A stretch of DNA of 64,000 bases from Chlorocebus sabaeus. Taxonomy: Eukaryota > Chordata > Mammalia > Primates > Cercopithecidae. Under the pieces are notes generated by a model. The model did not search any database, had not been told where the DNA came from, and saw nothing but the letters and a program-made list of their open reading frames with translations. Below are positions 25,830-36,455 of the stretch, one piece after another; positions within the stretch are counted from its first letter, which is position 1, and the number at the start of each line of letters is the position of its first letter. The stretch is taken from positions 113,319,143 to 113,383,142 of the forward strand of contig NC_132910.1 in the NCBI RefSeq assembly GCF_047675955.1, given 5' to 3'. The position numbers and the translations under genes are program-made.

Positions 25830-26110
25830 TATCTAGTAGATATTTATCAACAGGTATGCAGCACACATTTTATTGCGATAGAGATGCAGAAAAAATTTTA
25901 AATCTGCCTTTAAAAAAATAAATTCTAAGGGTGAAAAAATAGTATGGATAGAAAAAAAAAAATTGTGAGTAGAGGCCTAACTATAAAGTGTACCTTTTAG
26001 GAGGGTGTAATAAGGTCTAGAAGAAAGGGTTGCAAAGACATTTTCAGAGGAAAATTTGTTTCTGAAACAAGCCTTGAAGAAAGAGGAGTTAATTAGGCAA
26101 AGTAAAAAAA
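25830..26110 (-). mobile_element. L2 LINE fragment, antisense
   Basis: Antisense L2 tail at 25835 (agatatttatcaacaggtat), then a ccttgaagaaagaggagtta block (26072-26091) matching the upstream part of the element in order. Confidence 0.5.
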
Positions 26111-26357
26111 AAAATCCTGTGTGCATTTACCATATTACATGAAAAATATTTCTTCATGTATCTACCCCATATTTCCTCAATCTGAGAGCAAAGATAGGTA
26201 TCACAATTTACTTCTTTATTCTGCTAGTGCTTAGAAAGAGTACTTGGGTTTTAGGTGTCACTCAACAAATTAATAATATGTAACATATAGACATGGAAAA
26301 GATAAAATAGTGACTCTGAGGTAAGTGCTGTTTTGCACTACAGGAACACTAAGAACA

Positions 26358-26371
26358 GAGATGGAGGACTT
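26358..26371 (+). repeat. Target site duplication of AluY (left copy)
   Basis: The 14 bases gagatggaggactt at 26358-26371 recur exactly at 26686-26699. Confidence 0.95.
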
Positions 26372-26685
26372 TATTTTTATTTTTTACTTTTGAGATGGAA
26401 TCTTGCTCTGTTGCTCGGGCTGGAGTCCAGTGTTGCGATCTCGGCCCACTGCAAGCTCCGCCTCCCGTGTTCAAACCATTCTCCTGCCTCAGCCTCCCGA
26501 GTAGCTGGGACTACAGGCGCCTGCCACCACGCCCGGCCAATTTCATTTATTTTTTATTTTTTTTAATAAAGACGGGGTTTCACCGCATTAGCCAGGATGG
26601 TCTCTATCTGCTGACCTCGTGATCCACCCGCCTCGGCCTCCCAAAGTGCTGGGATTACAGGTGTGAGCCACTGCCTTGCCTAGCC
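26372..26685 (-). mobile_element. AluY-like SINE, antisense, full-length
   Basis: Starts with an interrupted T-rich tail, then gagatggaatcttgctctgt. It has AluY-like features (tgacctcgtgatccacccgc on this strand) and ends at gctaggcaaggc read on the minus strand. It is bounded by a perfect 14-base duplication. The two plus-strand frames across it (77 and 75 codons) are Alu artefacts. Confidence 0.95.
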
Positions 26686-26696
26686 GAGATGGAGGA

Positions 26697-26699
<3 letters not shown>

Positions 26700-26736
<37 letters not shown>
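26700..26736. repeat. Pure A-tract of about 37 bases
   Basis: It lies directly after the right-hand target duplication of the AluY, outside the element. It was probably present at the target site (the cut TTTT/AA context fits) and later expanded. Confidence 0.9.
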
Positions 26737-26739
<3 letters not shown>

Positions 26740-27900
26740 GCTTGGAATTAGGATTTTGGTAAGGAAGCAATGGTGGCAGAACAGTTCTTGAAATTTTTTA
26801 TATTTTTCCCATAAAATTAAACAGAACAGCTAAAAGAGAGAGAGAAAAAAAGAAAAACACAGGACAATGAAACTAAAAAGTCATGGAAAATGAATTTAAT
26901 AGTTAGGTGGAAAATATTCTCATGTAATTCAACATCTGAGTGGAAAGGGATGAACTATCAACTACAAAACCTACATAGAATCAGTATTTGTTCATGAGGA
27001 AGTAGGGGGAAGTAATGGAATATCAAATGGACCTAAAATCACCAGAATAACTATTAGCTGTTCACTCGAAATCAGAAAGAGCTGGTTTGAGAACAGTGAG
27101 TACAAAGGTAAAGGGTTAACATACTCTAGTGGGTAAGTGCAAAGAACTATGATAAGGTTTAAAAGAGATAAAATATTAATAATTTGAGCTCATGAGCCTT
27201 CAAAACTAACCAGCTACATTTCACTTTTAGGACAGTCCATTCTCGGTGGGGGGGGGGGTGGAAAAGTGAAAAATAGACTCTGAGGGGAAAAGGACAGGGA
27301 CAGTGAAAATAAAGAAAAAAAGAAGGTCCAGATAAAATGTGGGAGGGAACAGCGCCAAAGTGTGAAAAACCAAGGCATGTATATTTAAAACTTGACAGAT
27401 GAAAAACCTCTAGAGTTTTATATTCTCTATTAGGAATTAGAGTTTAATTCCTAATGAAATTAGGAAACAATCTCATCATGTCTCCCATCTAAAAATTCAG
27501 GAAAATACTTTTGCATACAAATGAGAAATGGAAATAGATAAACCCAAATTTTATACAATGTTCATATATTTAAAAAGGGCAAAAGTCTAAATTAGAACAT
27601 AAGAACAGATACACATACAATTTATGCATGAAGAGAAAACAAGAAAATTTTAAGATATAAAAAAATGACAAAAAATTAGATAAAAATATAGAACAGAAGC
27701 AAAGTAGATCCAACTAACATATAGTAGAAATATCTGAGCAAAAAAGAAATTGCAAGTAATCATAACTATAACTTTAGAAAGCATATTAAAATAACATTAA
27801 ATAAAATTTGAAATTCTATGTTGAATGAAGAAATGCACCACATTCCTGAAAAAGATCTGTTCATTCTTGGAAAAACTTACCTATAATGCCCAACAAGAAA
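26740..27900. other. Unassigned A-rich sequence
   Basis: The strand is purine-rich and may include old sense L1 sequence, but no block is convincing. It has an 11-base G run near 27248-27258 and a small hairpin (11-base arms 27429-27439 and 27445-27455). No gene. Confidence 0.4.
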
Positions 27901-28097
27901 CTGTTACAGGTGGTTAGACAGGCATGAGAGGGGGCAAGAGAGGGCTCTCTCTCATTATCAGATTTTCTGTATATAAATGATAAATTGGCAGCCAGTGCCA
28001 GGGAGAGGCCATTTTCTGATGGTCCACACCTGTTGCACTAAAATGTTAATTGACCACAGATGCCAGGGAGAAGCAACTTCCTGGGCATGCACACTAT

Positions 28098-28146
28098 CGT
28101 GCCATTGCACTCCAACCTGGGCGACAGAGAAAGACTCCATCTCACA
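28098..28146 (+). mobile_element. Alu 3' fragment (about 50 bases) inside the LTR
   Basis: The gtgccattgcactccaacct stretch (28099-28118) through gactccatctca is the last 50 bases of an Alu right arm. It is followed by acacacatacgc instead of poly-A. No target duplication is visible, and it may be a 5'-truncated insertion or a filler copy. Confidence 0.75.
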
Positions 28147-28442
28147 CACATACGCAAAGAGAAAAAATGGTGAAGTATGACTTTCCAGGGGGCACATCAC
28201 CAGGAAAAGGAAGAAACCCTCAGATGGGCATGGATACAAATTCCTGAACATACTCTGCATGCTTACTTCCCAGCATAAGGAGGGCACTCATGCAGGCAGC
28301 CCGCCCTAAGGAAAGAATCATGGGAAAGGGGCCAGCCTCTAAAGTCCTAGGATCAAAGTTCAACACTGCACCTGTTCTTCAAGTTGCCCGCTTGGGTCTT
28401 CCAAGCATATATTCCTTTCTTTCTTGTTGTAACCCCTGTTTA

Positions 28443-28448
28443 AATAAA
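28443..28448 (+). promoter_or_regulatory. LTR polyadenylation signal AATAAA
   Basis: A canonical hexamer inside the ERV LTR, placed before its U5-like end. It is part of the fossil LTR, and no current use is implied. Confidence 0.55.
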
Positions 28449-28689
28449 CTTTCACTTCTGCTCTGAAACTTGCCTCAGTCTCTTTTTCTGTCTTATGCCC
28501 CTCAGTCAAATTCTTTCTTCTGAGGTGGCAAGAACTGAGGTTGCTGCAGACCCATATGGACTCACTGCCGATAGCTCAGATACCGTCCACTGGTAACATA
28601 TTTGGCACCAGGAGACTCAGATATTTGCTACCCCAAGCAAAACATCCTAATAAATTATGGATGTTACAGGAAAAGAAAAAAAAAAAAAA

Positions 28690-29635
28690 AACAACTGTCA
28701 TGCAGACAGGTGAATGAAAGGGCTAGTAGAGATAAGAGAATCCAATTGTCATTAACTTTCAAAAGCTGAATAAGAATAACATTATGAACATTTTTATAAT
28801 ACAAAAGAACGATTGGTCAAGATTTTTATTTCCTCCTAGCCTGCTTTTCAAGTACAAATACTACAGATACCCTACCATCAAAATGAAAATTTTCCAGGAA
28901 TATATTTCCCAGAATTCTTCTAGAGAATGAGTATTTTATAATTAAAATTATTGGAGAAATATTGAGATACAGTAGTTATCTTTTACATATATATTTAAGT
29001 GTAGAGTAGAATAAATTAGGAATAAAAAGGAGAGTGGAAATTATATAATATCTATTATCTTCTCAAATGTTGATACGGTTTAAAAAACAGAAAAAGTATA
29101 ATCAAAATATTTTTAAAAATATTTTCTTCAATCAAATGGTTGAATGCTGTATTGACATTCTGAGAATGTTCTATGTGTAATGCTGAATGATGCAAAAAAA
29201 AAGTCATACTTTAATTTCACCTTCCCTTTTGTCCTTGAGAACCATGATTCTTTGTGAGGAAAAAAAAGGAATAATAAATGTGAGTTGAAGAATTTTGTGA
29301 ATACTAAGTAGGCTATAATTTAAACTGAGAGTATAAATTTAAGCTCAATGTATAAAACTCAAAAAATAATGTATTTCATTTTAAAGACAAAAAAGCTCTT
29401 CTAGCTCTGACTATATCAAAGGCCTAGAAACAATGACAAATACAGTAACAGTGATTGTCTGTAGCAGCCAGATTGAAATACCATTTACTTCTAAAACAAA
29501 ACAAGCTTTCTTGGAGAAAATGCTGACTTCAAGTATGGAACAAGAAAAAGGAACAGGATGAGCTCAGAAAATCTTGTTTTATAATGTATGGCTGTAAAGG
29601 TAATTTTTTTTTTTTCTCATTAAGCAGTTGTTTTC
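28690..29635. other. Unassigned AT-rich sequence
   Basis: No gene or repeat recognised. Confidence 0.45.
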
Positions 29636-29639
29636 TAAA

Positions 29640-30228
29640 GGTGTAATATTTTTGTTTTATTTTTAAATTATTATACATCAAAATGTTTTCGTTTGTCTTA
29701 TTTTTTTATGGACAGTTCCAACAGTCCACAATTTTAGATTCATGTAACCACTTCCACAATCAGGATACAGTATGCATCCACAATTTCTTCCAAATTCCTC
29801 ATTTTATTTCCCTATAATAACATCTATCCACCCATAATGTTGGCAACCACTGACCTGCTCTCCGACACAGCAGGTTTGTCTTTGAAGAATGTCATATACA
29901 GTAAATGTATTTATATAGTATATAACTCATTAAGACTGGCTTCTATCACCAAATGTAACATCTTTGAAATTTCTCCAAGTTATTGCACTTATCTATAGTT
30001 TGTTCTTTTTTATTGTTGAGTGTTATCACATTGAATAGATTTTAATGTATTGTTTATCCACTCACTTACCGAAGAACTTTAAGTCGTTTTCAGTTTTGGT
30101 ATATTAATGAGAAAGTTGCTATCAACATTCATAAACAGGTTTTTAAATGCAGATAAATCTTATTTCTCTAGAATAAATACCCAGGAGTGGAATTGTTGGT
30201 TTATTAAAAATTGGTAAATAGTTGCTCT
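29640..30228 (-). mobile_element. Old L1 (L1M-type) fragment, antisense
   Basis: Ordered antisense matches: acaatcaggatacagtatgc (29755-29774), ttggcaaccactgacctgct (29840-29859), a tccaagttattgcac block (29973) and ctagaataaatacccaggag (30168-30187), then gtggaattgttgg. This is the 3' UTR/ORF2 end region of an L1MC/ME-age element. Confidence 0.75.
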
Positions 30229-30231
30229 TTA

Positions 30232-30645
30232 TGGTAGGCAAAATTATAAGATGGTCTCTTATAACATTTCAATCCACTTCTATACACATTCTCTATAATT
30301 CCCTCTCTTTACGTATATACAGAGCTGGTGAATAGTATTTGATGTCACTTACATGATTATGTTATCTTACATGACAGCCGAAACTTTGCCTTTGTAATTA
30401 AAATGCCTAGTAAGTTGATTTTGTGTTTAAAAAATTGAGATTATTTTGTGTAGACCTAACAATCAGGTGAGATGTAATCATGGTCAGAGAGTGTGCACAG
30501 GGAGAGAGAGAAGTTCTTCTCTTGGGCTTGAAGGAGAAAACTGCCTCATTCTGGCAGGGTTACACGTCAGGAAAATGCAGGTGGCCTTGAAGAGTTCAGG
30601 ATCTCAGTTCTCTAACTACAGAACCTGCATCTGTCAGTAATCAAA
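30232..30645 (+). mobile_element. MLT1 (MaLR) LTR, sense, 5' part
   Basis: Follows the MLT1-type consensus: tatggtaggcaaaattataa (30231-30250), tgattatgttatcttacatg (30354-30373), taattaaaatgcctagtaag (30396-30415), a taacaatcaggtgag block (30456) and ggccttgaagagttcagg (30583). It lacks the U5 end. Confidence 0.7.
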
Positions 30646-30654
30646 ACCTAACAT

Positions 30655-31625
30655 TATCAATCCAGAATTCTAGATCCAGGAAAAATATATCTTTCAGAAA
30701 TGAAAGTAAAATAGACAAACCCAAATAAAGAAAAAATAAGAATTTTTAGCTGTCAGACCTGCTTAAAAAGAATTGCTAATAAAATACCTTCAGAAAAAGG
30801 TAAATCATACCAGAAGATAATTTTAAAGGTCAGAAATTAATAAAGAGTAACAGAAATAACAATTATCTGGGTAAACATAATTGCCTATTTTATGCTTGGG
30901 TTCTTTAAAATATGATTGAGGGATGATGGTCTAAACATACAACCCTGTCAGATGGGGGTTTCAGCCTATGCACATTTGATAGATAAGGTAATTAGCATAG
31001 AGGAGAAAGAGTAATGGGATTTTTATGGTAAGAAGTTTTTGTAATATAACTGAAGACGTTAAGTGGCATTTTTAATTTCTAAAACAACCACTGGAAATGT
31101 ATGTACATACAATGACATATAGTCAAAAATCACAGTAGATAAATTAAAATGAAATCCTAAAAATGTTCAAATAGCCTAAGAAATATATGGAATAGAAAGG
31201 GAGTGACAAAAAGGAGAGGGAAAAACAGAAAACAAATAATGACCAAAGTTCAAATACATAAATAATAGCATTAAACGTAAATAACTAAATAAACAAAAAA
31301 TGAGAGATTTTCATATGGGATTAATGTTATCTTAACTATATTATTTCTACAAAATACAAATTGCCAGTATCAGAAATTTAAAAAGGCATATCACTATAGC
31401 CTTGATAGACATTTGAAGAATAATAAGGGGACACATATTTTAAAAGCTTAGATAAAATGAACTAACTACTATAAAAGGACAAGTAAAAGAAAACCCACCT
31501 AAGGTGAAATAGTTTGAGTACTTCTCTAATTATTAAATAAATTAAATTTGTAATAAATCTTTTTCATAAAAGAAATCTCCATATTCAGAACTTTTCATTG
31601 TCAACCTAGCAAACATTTAAAGAAA
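30655..31625 (+). mobile_element. Old L1 (L1M-type), sense, ORF1/ORF2 junction
   Basis: Sense matches in order: tctttcagaaatgaaagtaa (30691-30710), tgtcagacctgcttaaaaag (30751-30770), aaggtaaatcataccagaag (30798-30817), a gaaaacaaataatgacc block (31228) and atagcattaaacgtaaataa (31265-31284), which is where ORF2 would begin. Internal deletions are evident and no open frame survives. Confidence 0.65.
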
Positions 31626-31668
31626 TAACAAAAACAAATCATCTTTTCCCTAAAATGGAAGAGAAGTA

Positions 31669-31925
31669 TGTTAGTTTTCCATTGCTCTGTGAGAATCATC
31701 AAAAAATTATTGGCTTAAAACAACAGCTGTTTATTATCTTACAGTTTCTGTAGGTCAGAAGTCCAAGTACTGCTCAACCAAGTTCATTGCTCAGAGTCTC
31801 ATAACGCTGAAATCAAGGTGTCATCTGGGACTGCTATATCATCTGAGGATCAGAGTTGTTTCCAAAAAGAACTTCTGTTAATGAATCATGTGGGTGCTTC
31901 CCACAAAAGGCCTTCTGAAATGTGT
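31669..31925 (-). mobile_element. MLT1-type (MaLR) LTR, antisense, 3' part
   Basis: The tgttagttttccattgctct start (31669-31688), a ggcttaaaacaacagctg block (31712), ttatcttacagtttctgtag (31734-31753) and gaaatcaaggtgtcatctgg (31809-31828) match the antisense of an MLT1-type U5/R end. It abuts the broken end of the following provirus. Confidence 0.65.
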
Positions 31926-32059
31926 TGGAAGAGAAAGGAGAGGGAGTCTAAGACGTCCAGGCAGTAGTGAGAGAGTTCAGAGTTGGAGGTGCTTATAGGG
32001 AGGAGGGTAGCCAGGTTGAGAGCTTTACATTTCTGGAAGGTGATTAGAGGGTTGCCTAT

Positions 32060-33180
32060 GAATAAGGCATGTACCTGCTATAAGTGGGATGGTGGGAGAG
32101 ACAGAGGAGATTGAAAGCTCATGAGGTCCTGTAGGTTATGGGAAGATGCAATAGTAATGTGTTGGTAGTGAGTGAGTGTTTGTGCCTCTGAGGCCAACAA
32201 TGTGGCTGCACCTAAGATTTTTAGGCAGGGTGGCCAGCCTTGAATGACAGAGTCCAGTTGTTTTGAGAGGTATGCAACAGCCTGTGGGGCATTGCTGAAT
32301 GTTTGGCAGAGGAGTCCGAGAGAGGCCTTGGTTAGAATGTGCATACAGAGTAAAGGGCTTAGTGGGGTTGGGCAGTTGCAGCACTGGGACCATTTAAAGG
32401 ACATTTTTTAGTTTTTTAAGGTAGGAGTTGATGGAGCAAGCTGGGTCCAGGGGTTCTAGAATGAACCCATGTTGAGGCCATGTAGAGCAGCTTAGCCACC
32501 AAGCTGAAGTTGGGAATCCATACTCAGAAGTACCCCATGAGGCCCAAGAAGGAGAGGAGATCCTTTTTGTTTGGGGAAGGTGCATGTCCCAAATTAGCTC
32601 CTTTTGGGTTGGGATGGCCTCAGAATTAGGGGTTAGAACAAGCCCAAGGTAAGTGACCTGGGTTTGGGCTGAGCCTTGTGGGTGAGACTCGATATCCTCA
32701 ACTATGGTAGAAGTTTACAAGCTGAGTGGTGTGTTAGATGGAAAGGTTAAGGGAGGGGCTTCATCGATGTACTGGAAGAGGTTGCTAGGAGCAAGAGGAA
32801 GTTCAGTGAGGTCCTTAGTGAGGGCCTGTCCAAATAGGTGGGGGCTATCCTAGAACCCTTGTTGGAGTATGGTCCATGTTAGTTGGGTGGACATGTGAGT
32901 ATTAGGACTTGACCAAGTGAAAGCAAAAAGACTTTGGGAAGCTGGATTCAAGGAAATAATTAAAAAGGCATCCTTTAGATTCATTACAGAAAAGTATGTG
33001 TTAGATGGGGGAATATGGAAGAGTAGAGTATATGAGTTGGAGACCACTGGATGTATTTGTACCACCTGGTTAACAACTCAGAGATCCTGGACCAAGCAGT
33101 AGGACCCATCTGTCTTTTTGACAGCCAGGATAGGGGTGTTGTGGGAAGAGTTGATAGGCTTGAGAACATGAGCTTGTAAA
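32060..33180 (-). pseudogene. ERV reverse transcriptase (pol) remnant
   Basis: Broken minus-strand frames retain gammaretroviral-type RT character: a palm-region piece at about 32850-33165 (FSVMNLKDAF motif), the catalytic YxDD box degraded to YIDE at 32760-32771, and a connection-region piece at 32080-32400 (AYLSKQLD motif). Order and spacing fit pol. The frame shifts several times and the second catalytic Asp is replaced by Glu, so the copy is inactive. Confidence 0.75.
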
Positions 33181-33455
33181 AGTTTACAGATAATAGGTTT
33201 GAGGCTGGCTAGGTTAAGGGAATATTGAGACTAATGAAGGAAAATGGAGAGATTTGGGGGGGGAGGTGGTTACTTTGACTGGGATGTCATATGTGGCTGT
33301 TGTGGGTTGAGAAATGTTTTAAACTTCAGGATTAACAGAAGGTAATAGGACAGATAATGAGGATGAGGGGAAGGAGAGGGAAGCATCTGGGCGGCAGAGT
33401 AAAATAAAAGGGATAGAATTGCCGGAGGCAAATTTTATGCAGGCCTGGAATTAAC

Positions 33456-33760
33456 TTAGTATGTCCCACCCCAAGATAGGGGTAGGGCACTGAGGAATAA
33501 CCTGGAAGGAGTGGGTGAAGGCGGTGTTGAATAGGTTGCATAATTGAGGACCAGTTTCTTTATCCCTAGATGGGATTCCATTGACTCCCACAATAGAGAT
33601 AGAACTGAGGAGGGGTCCAGAGTATTCTGGTAAAACTGAATAAGTAGCTTCATATTTAATAGGATAGAGCTGAGCTTACCAGAGACTGACAGAACTACCC
33701 TGCATTCTGAGGTGGTGATGATCATGGGCAGTGGATCCAGAGCCCTATTAGTTTTCAGTT
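33456..33760 (-). pseudogene. ERV protease remnant
   Basis: An 89-codon minus-strand piece (33456-33725) lies upstream of the RT remnant in the retroviral order and ends in text resembling the retroviral protease-to-RT junction. The aspartic protease active-site triplet is not readable in one frame, and frameshifts separate it from both neighbours. Confidence 0.5.
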
Positions 33761-34021
33761 AGAGGTGGCGACGTGGGGCAGAGGATTTCGCTGAGCATAG
33801 TCCAACTTCCGGTGTTTCTTGATACCCCAGGTGGGGCAATATTTTGAGGGTGGCCTGGGATTAGAGCAGGGTTTTGTCCAGCGCCTTGTTGGCCACACTT
33901 ATAGCAGGCTCCTGACGGTCACTGCTGCAAAGTTGAGGACTTCTGTATGCATTGGGAACCCTGCTGAATGGCAGCTGCCAGTATCCGGTATTTAGTCTGG
34001 TTTTCTTAAGCCTTTGGGTAA

Positions 34022-34031
34022 TCTGTTTTTT
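34022..34031 (+). repeat. Probable target duplication of nested Alu (left copy)
   Basis: tctgtttttt at 34022-34031 recurs at 34351-34360. It is short and T-rich, so the assignment is tentative. Confidence 0.5.
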
Positions 34032-34041
34032 CTCTCTCTCT

Positions 34042-34343
34042 CTTTTTTTTTTTTTGGAAATGGAGTTTCACTATTTTGCCCAGGCTGGAGTGAAGTGGCG
34101 CCATCTTGGCTCACTGCAACCTCTGCCTCCTGGGTTCAAGCAGTACTCCTGCCTTAGTCTCCCAAGTAGCTGGTATTACAGGTGTGTGCCACCACACCTG
34201 ACTAATTTTTTTTCTGTATTTTTAGTAGAGATGGGGTTTTGTCATGTTGGCCAGGCTGACCTCAAACTCCTGACCTCAGGTGATCCACCCGCCTCGGCCT
34301 CCCAAAGTGCTAGGATTACAGATGTGAGCCACCATGCCAGGCC
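34042..34343 (-). mobile_element. Alu SINE, antisense, nested in the ERV
   Basis: T-run at 34043-34055, then a ggaaatggagtttcac head and both arms, ending at the ggcctggcatgg end read on the minus strand. AluS-like. The 136-codon plus frame at 33952-34362 is an antisense-Alu artefact. Confidence 0.93.
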
Positions 34344-34826
34344 TTATTTCTCTGTTTTTTAAAGACCTTAAAGGCCACTTTAATTAAGTCTCTTTGGGAG
34401 TGTTGAGGGCCATCCTCCAGTTTTTTAAGTTTCTTTTGATTGTCAGGAGCTAACTGGGAAATGAGGTATAAATGCAAGTAGATTCTGCCCTTACTGGTAT
34501 TACAGCGTAAGGTGATATATTTTGTTATGGCCTCTCAAACATGGGAGAGAAGAAGAGCAGGGGTGGCTTTATCCATGACAGGTAGAAGGCACGCTATCAT
34601 ACGGCCTTGTTTCTGTTTGTCTGCAGAAGCTGCCTGATAATCCCAACTGGGGTCAGTTTGGGGGACAACCAGGGTCTCTACTGGGTTATGGGCAGCATCT
34701 TGTTGGTGGAGTGTGTCTGCATGGGCCTGGGCAGCTGTCCAGATACATTCCCTGTCCTCCAGGGTGTGTGGAGGAGAGGATGACATATATATCATGCCAG
34801 GTAAGGTTATAAGATTGAGTGACACC

Positions 34827-35114
34827 GGCCAGGTGAGGTGGCTCATGCCTGTAATCCCAGCACTTTGGGAGGCTGAGGCAGGCAGATGATTTGAGGTCAG
34901 GAGTTCAAGACCAGCTTGACCTACATAGTGAAACCCCATTTCTACTAAAATACAAAAATTATCGGGGTGGTTGTGGGTGCCTGTAATCCCAGCTACTCAG
35001 GTGACTTGAATCACTTGAACCCAGGAGGAAAGGGTTGCAGTAAGCTGAGATCGTGTTACTGCACTCCAGCCTGGATGACAAAGCAAGATTCCCTCTCAAA
35101 TAAAAAAAAAAAAA
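34827..35114 (+). mobile_element. Alu SINE, sense, nested in the ERV
   Basis: Starts ggccaggtgaggtggctcat and carries both arms. The right arm has a deletion and rearrangement (ctactcaggtgacttgaatc at 34993-35012). It ends in an A-run at 35102-35114. Confidence 0.93.
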
Positions 35115-35521
35115 GGTTGAGGAAGTGAGGAAGAGGAAGGAGGTGGGATCCATGGAAAGGAGCCAGGAGAGGTCAGCTAAGGAGAAAGGAACATTTACTG
35201 GAATTATGCCTTCGGCCCCCTGTGACCTCTCACCAGGGGAGGACTTTGGAGGGCTTTTGGGGGTGTGCCTGGTTTTTGGTAGAAGAGGATTGGGCATGAG
35301 ACCTGGTATGCAGTGAAAAAGGAAGGGGGGCCAGAGTGCGACATCCAGTGGGTGATGGAGCCAGAGATGGAGGAGGAGGAGTGCACGGTGTTGGAGGGGG
35401 AACCGAGGAAGGGGTTTTGTTGGCTGGGATGAAATTAGAGAAGGAAGACTTGTCCAGAGGAGGAGGCATTTTTGTGGGTTCTGCATTGAGGAGGAGGATT
35501 TGAAAAGGTAAACAAGGTTGT

Positions 35522-35528
35522 CAGAGAG

Positions 35529-35565
<37 letters not shown>

Positions 35566-35572
35566 GAGAGAG
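35522..35572. repeat. (GA)n microsatellite
   Basis: About 50 bases of GA/AG repeats with two interruptions, inside the gag remnant of the ERV. Confidence 0.9.
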
Positions 35573-36439
35573 GGGACTCTGAATGGCAAATGGAGATAAG
35601 CAAGGCACCTCAGATCATTTACCATTGCATTGAAGGAAGTTTTCTAGATTACACTGAATTTGGAAGCTGAATGTTCTGTTTTTGGCTATTGATTATTATT
35701 GTTCAGTTTACACTGGGGCTAGGCCACATTACAGAGAAAAGTAAGGCATTCAGTTTAAATAGAGTCTGCCAAGCCCTGGGCTTGGAGGTTTTGGTTGAGA
35801 CATGTGAGAGTGACGTCTCGAGGAAGCTTTGAGGAGCCTTGCCCCATACTTGTGGCCAGGAGGGTGAAATCTATAGAAGAGCGGAGTGAGTACCCTGGAG
35901 GTGAGTGAGTACTCCAGAGGGGAGTGAGTACCCCAATTCCTCCCCAGAGAAGGGACGGAGGAGAGCCAGGTGTTCCCTCAGCTCTTCACTGTGCCATGGA
36001 GGTTGGAGTGGCTGAAGTGGCGAGTGTTCTGAGGGCATCCCTTTAGAAGGCAGAAAGTGGTCACCTGGTGACCATAGAGACCTCTCACCCAGCTCTGGGA
36101 TTTTCTGGCAAACGGGCAGAAATATGAGAAAATATGGAAAGGAGGAAAAGGGAGACTCACCTAGTAATTGGAGACCAGTGTTGGATGTGATGTCCAGCAA
36201 TGCGATTGATCCTTACCAGAGCTACCCAAAAAGGGGAAGGAAGGAAAAAGAGGACGGAGAGTTTGATCAGGATCCGGAGGTTGCCTAGGGCCAGAGAAGA
36301 ATAGTGAATACAGGATACGGGACTGGGAACAGAAAGTCCACTCAGGATCTGAAAGCAGTTCTGGGTCTAGTTTTTGCTGCTTGCTGCTTTCCGGTTTGCA
36401 AGAGAAGACTTACCTGTTTAGAACCCAACTCCTGTCTTA

Positions 36440-36452
36440 GGTTTCAGCACCA
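36440..36452 (-). other. ERV primer binding site, tRNA-Phe-like
   Basis: On the minus strand TGGTGCTGAAACC begins three bases after the LTR end. It differs by one base from the start of the tRNA-Phe-complementary site TGGTGCCGAAACC known for HERV-F-type elements. Further bases diverge, so the tRNA assignment is likely but not certain. Confidence 0.65.
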
Positions 36453-36455
36453 AAA

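Larger units (their letters stand above)
27902..28598 (+). mobile_element. Solitary class I ERV LTR, sense, subfamily not assigned
   Basis: Begins tgttacaggtggttag and ends tggtaaca, the TG...CA form of retroviral LTRs. An AATAAA at 28443-28448 sits ahead of a pyrimidine-rich R/U5-like region ending in ctgaggttgctgcagaccca (28536-28555). After the LTR, tattTGGCACCAGGAGAC looks like a primer-binding-site start, but only about 70 bases of internal sequence remain before an A-rich stretch at 28672. An Alu scrap sits inside the LTR. I cannot name the subfamily from memory. Confidence 0.65.
34361..36430 (-). pseudogene. ERV gag/leader remnant
   Basis: Minus-strand pieces between the primer site and protease. 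A proline-rich stretch at about 35230-35470 is followed by a capsid-start-like VPFSLADL at 35169-35192, then another piece at 34535-34800 after the nested Alu. This order (proline-rich, capsid N-terminus, capsid C-terminal part) fits gammaretroviral gag. Frames are interrupted by a GA repeat, two Alus and stops. Confidence 0.6.

Noticed and set aside
33952..34362. 136-codon plus-strand frame
   Set aside because: It lies mostly in an antisense Alu and shows the well-known Alu-derived residue pattern.
34959..35603. 214-codon minus-strand frame as an intact gag gene
   Set aside because: It fuses a gag remnant with antisense sequence of a nested Alu and a GA repeat, so it is not a functional gene.
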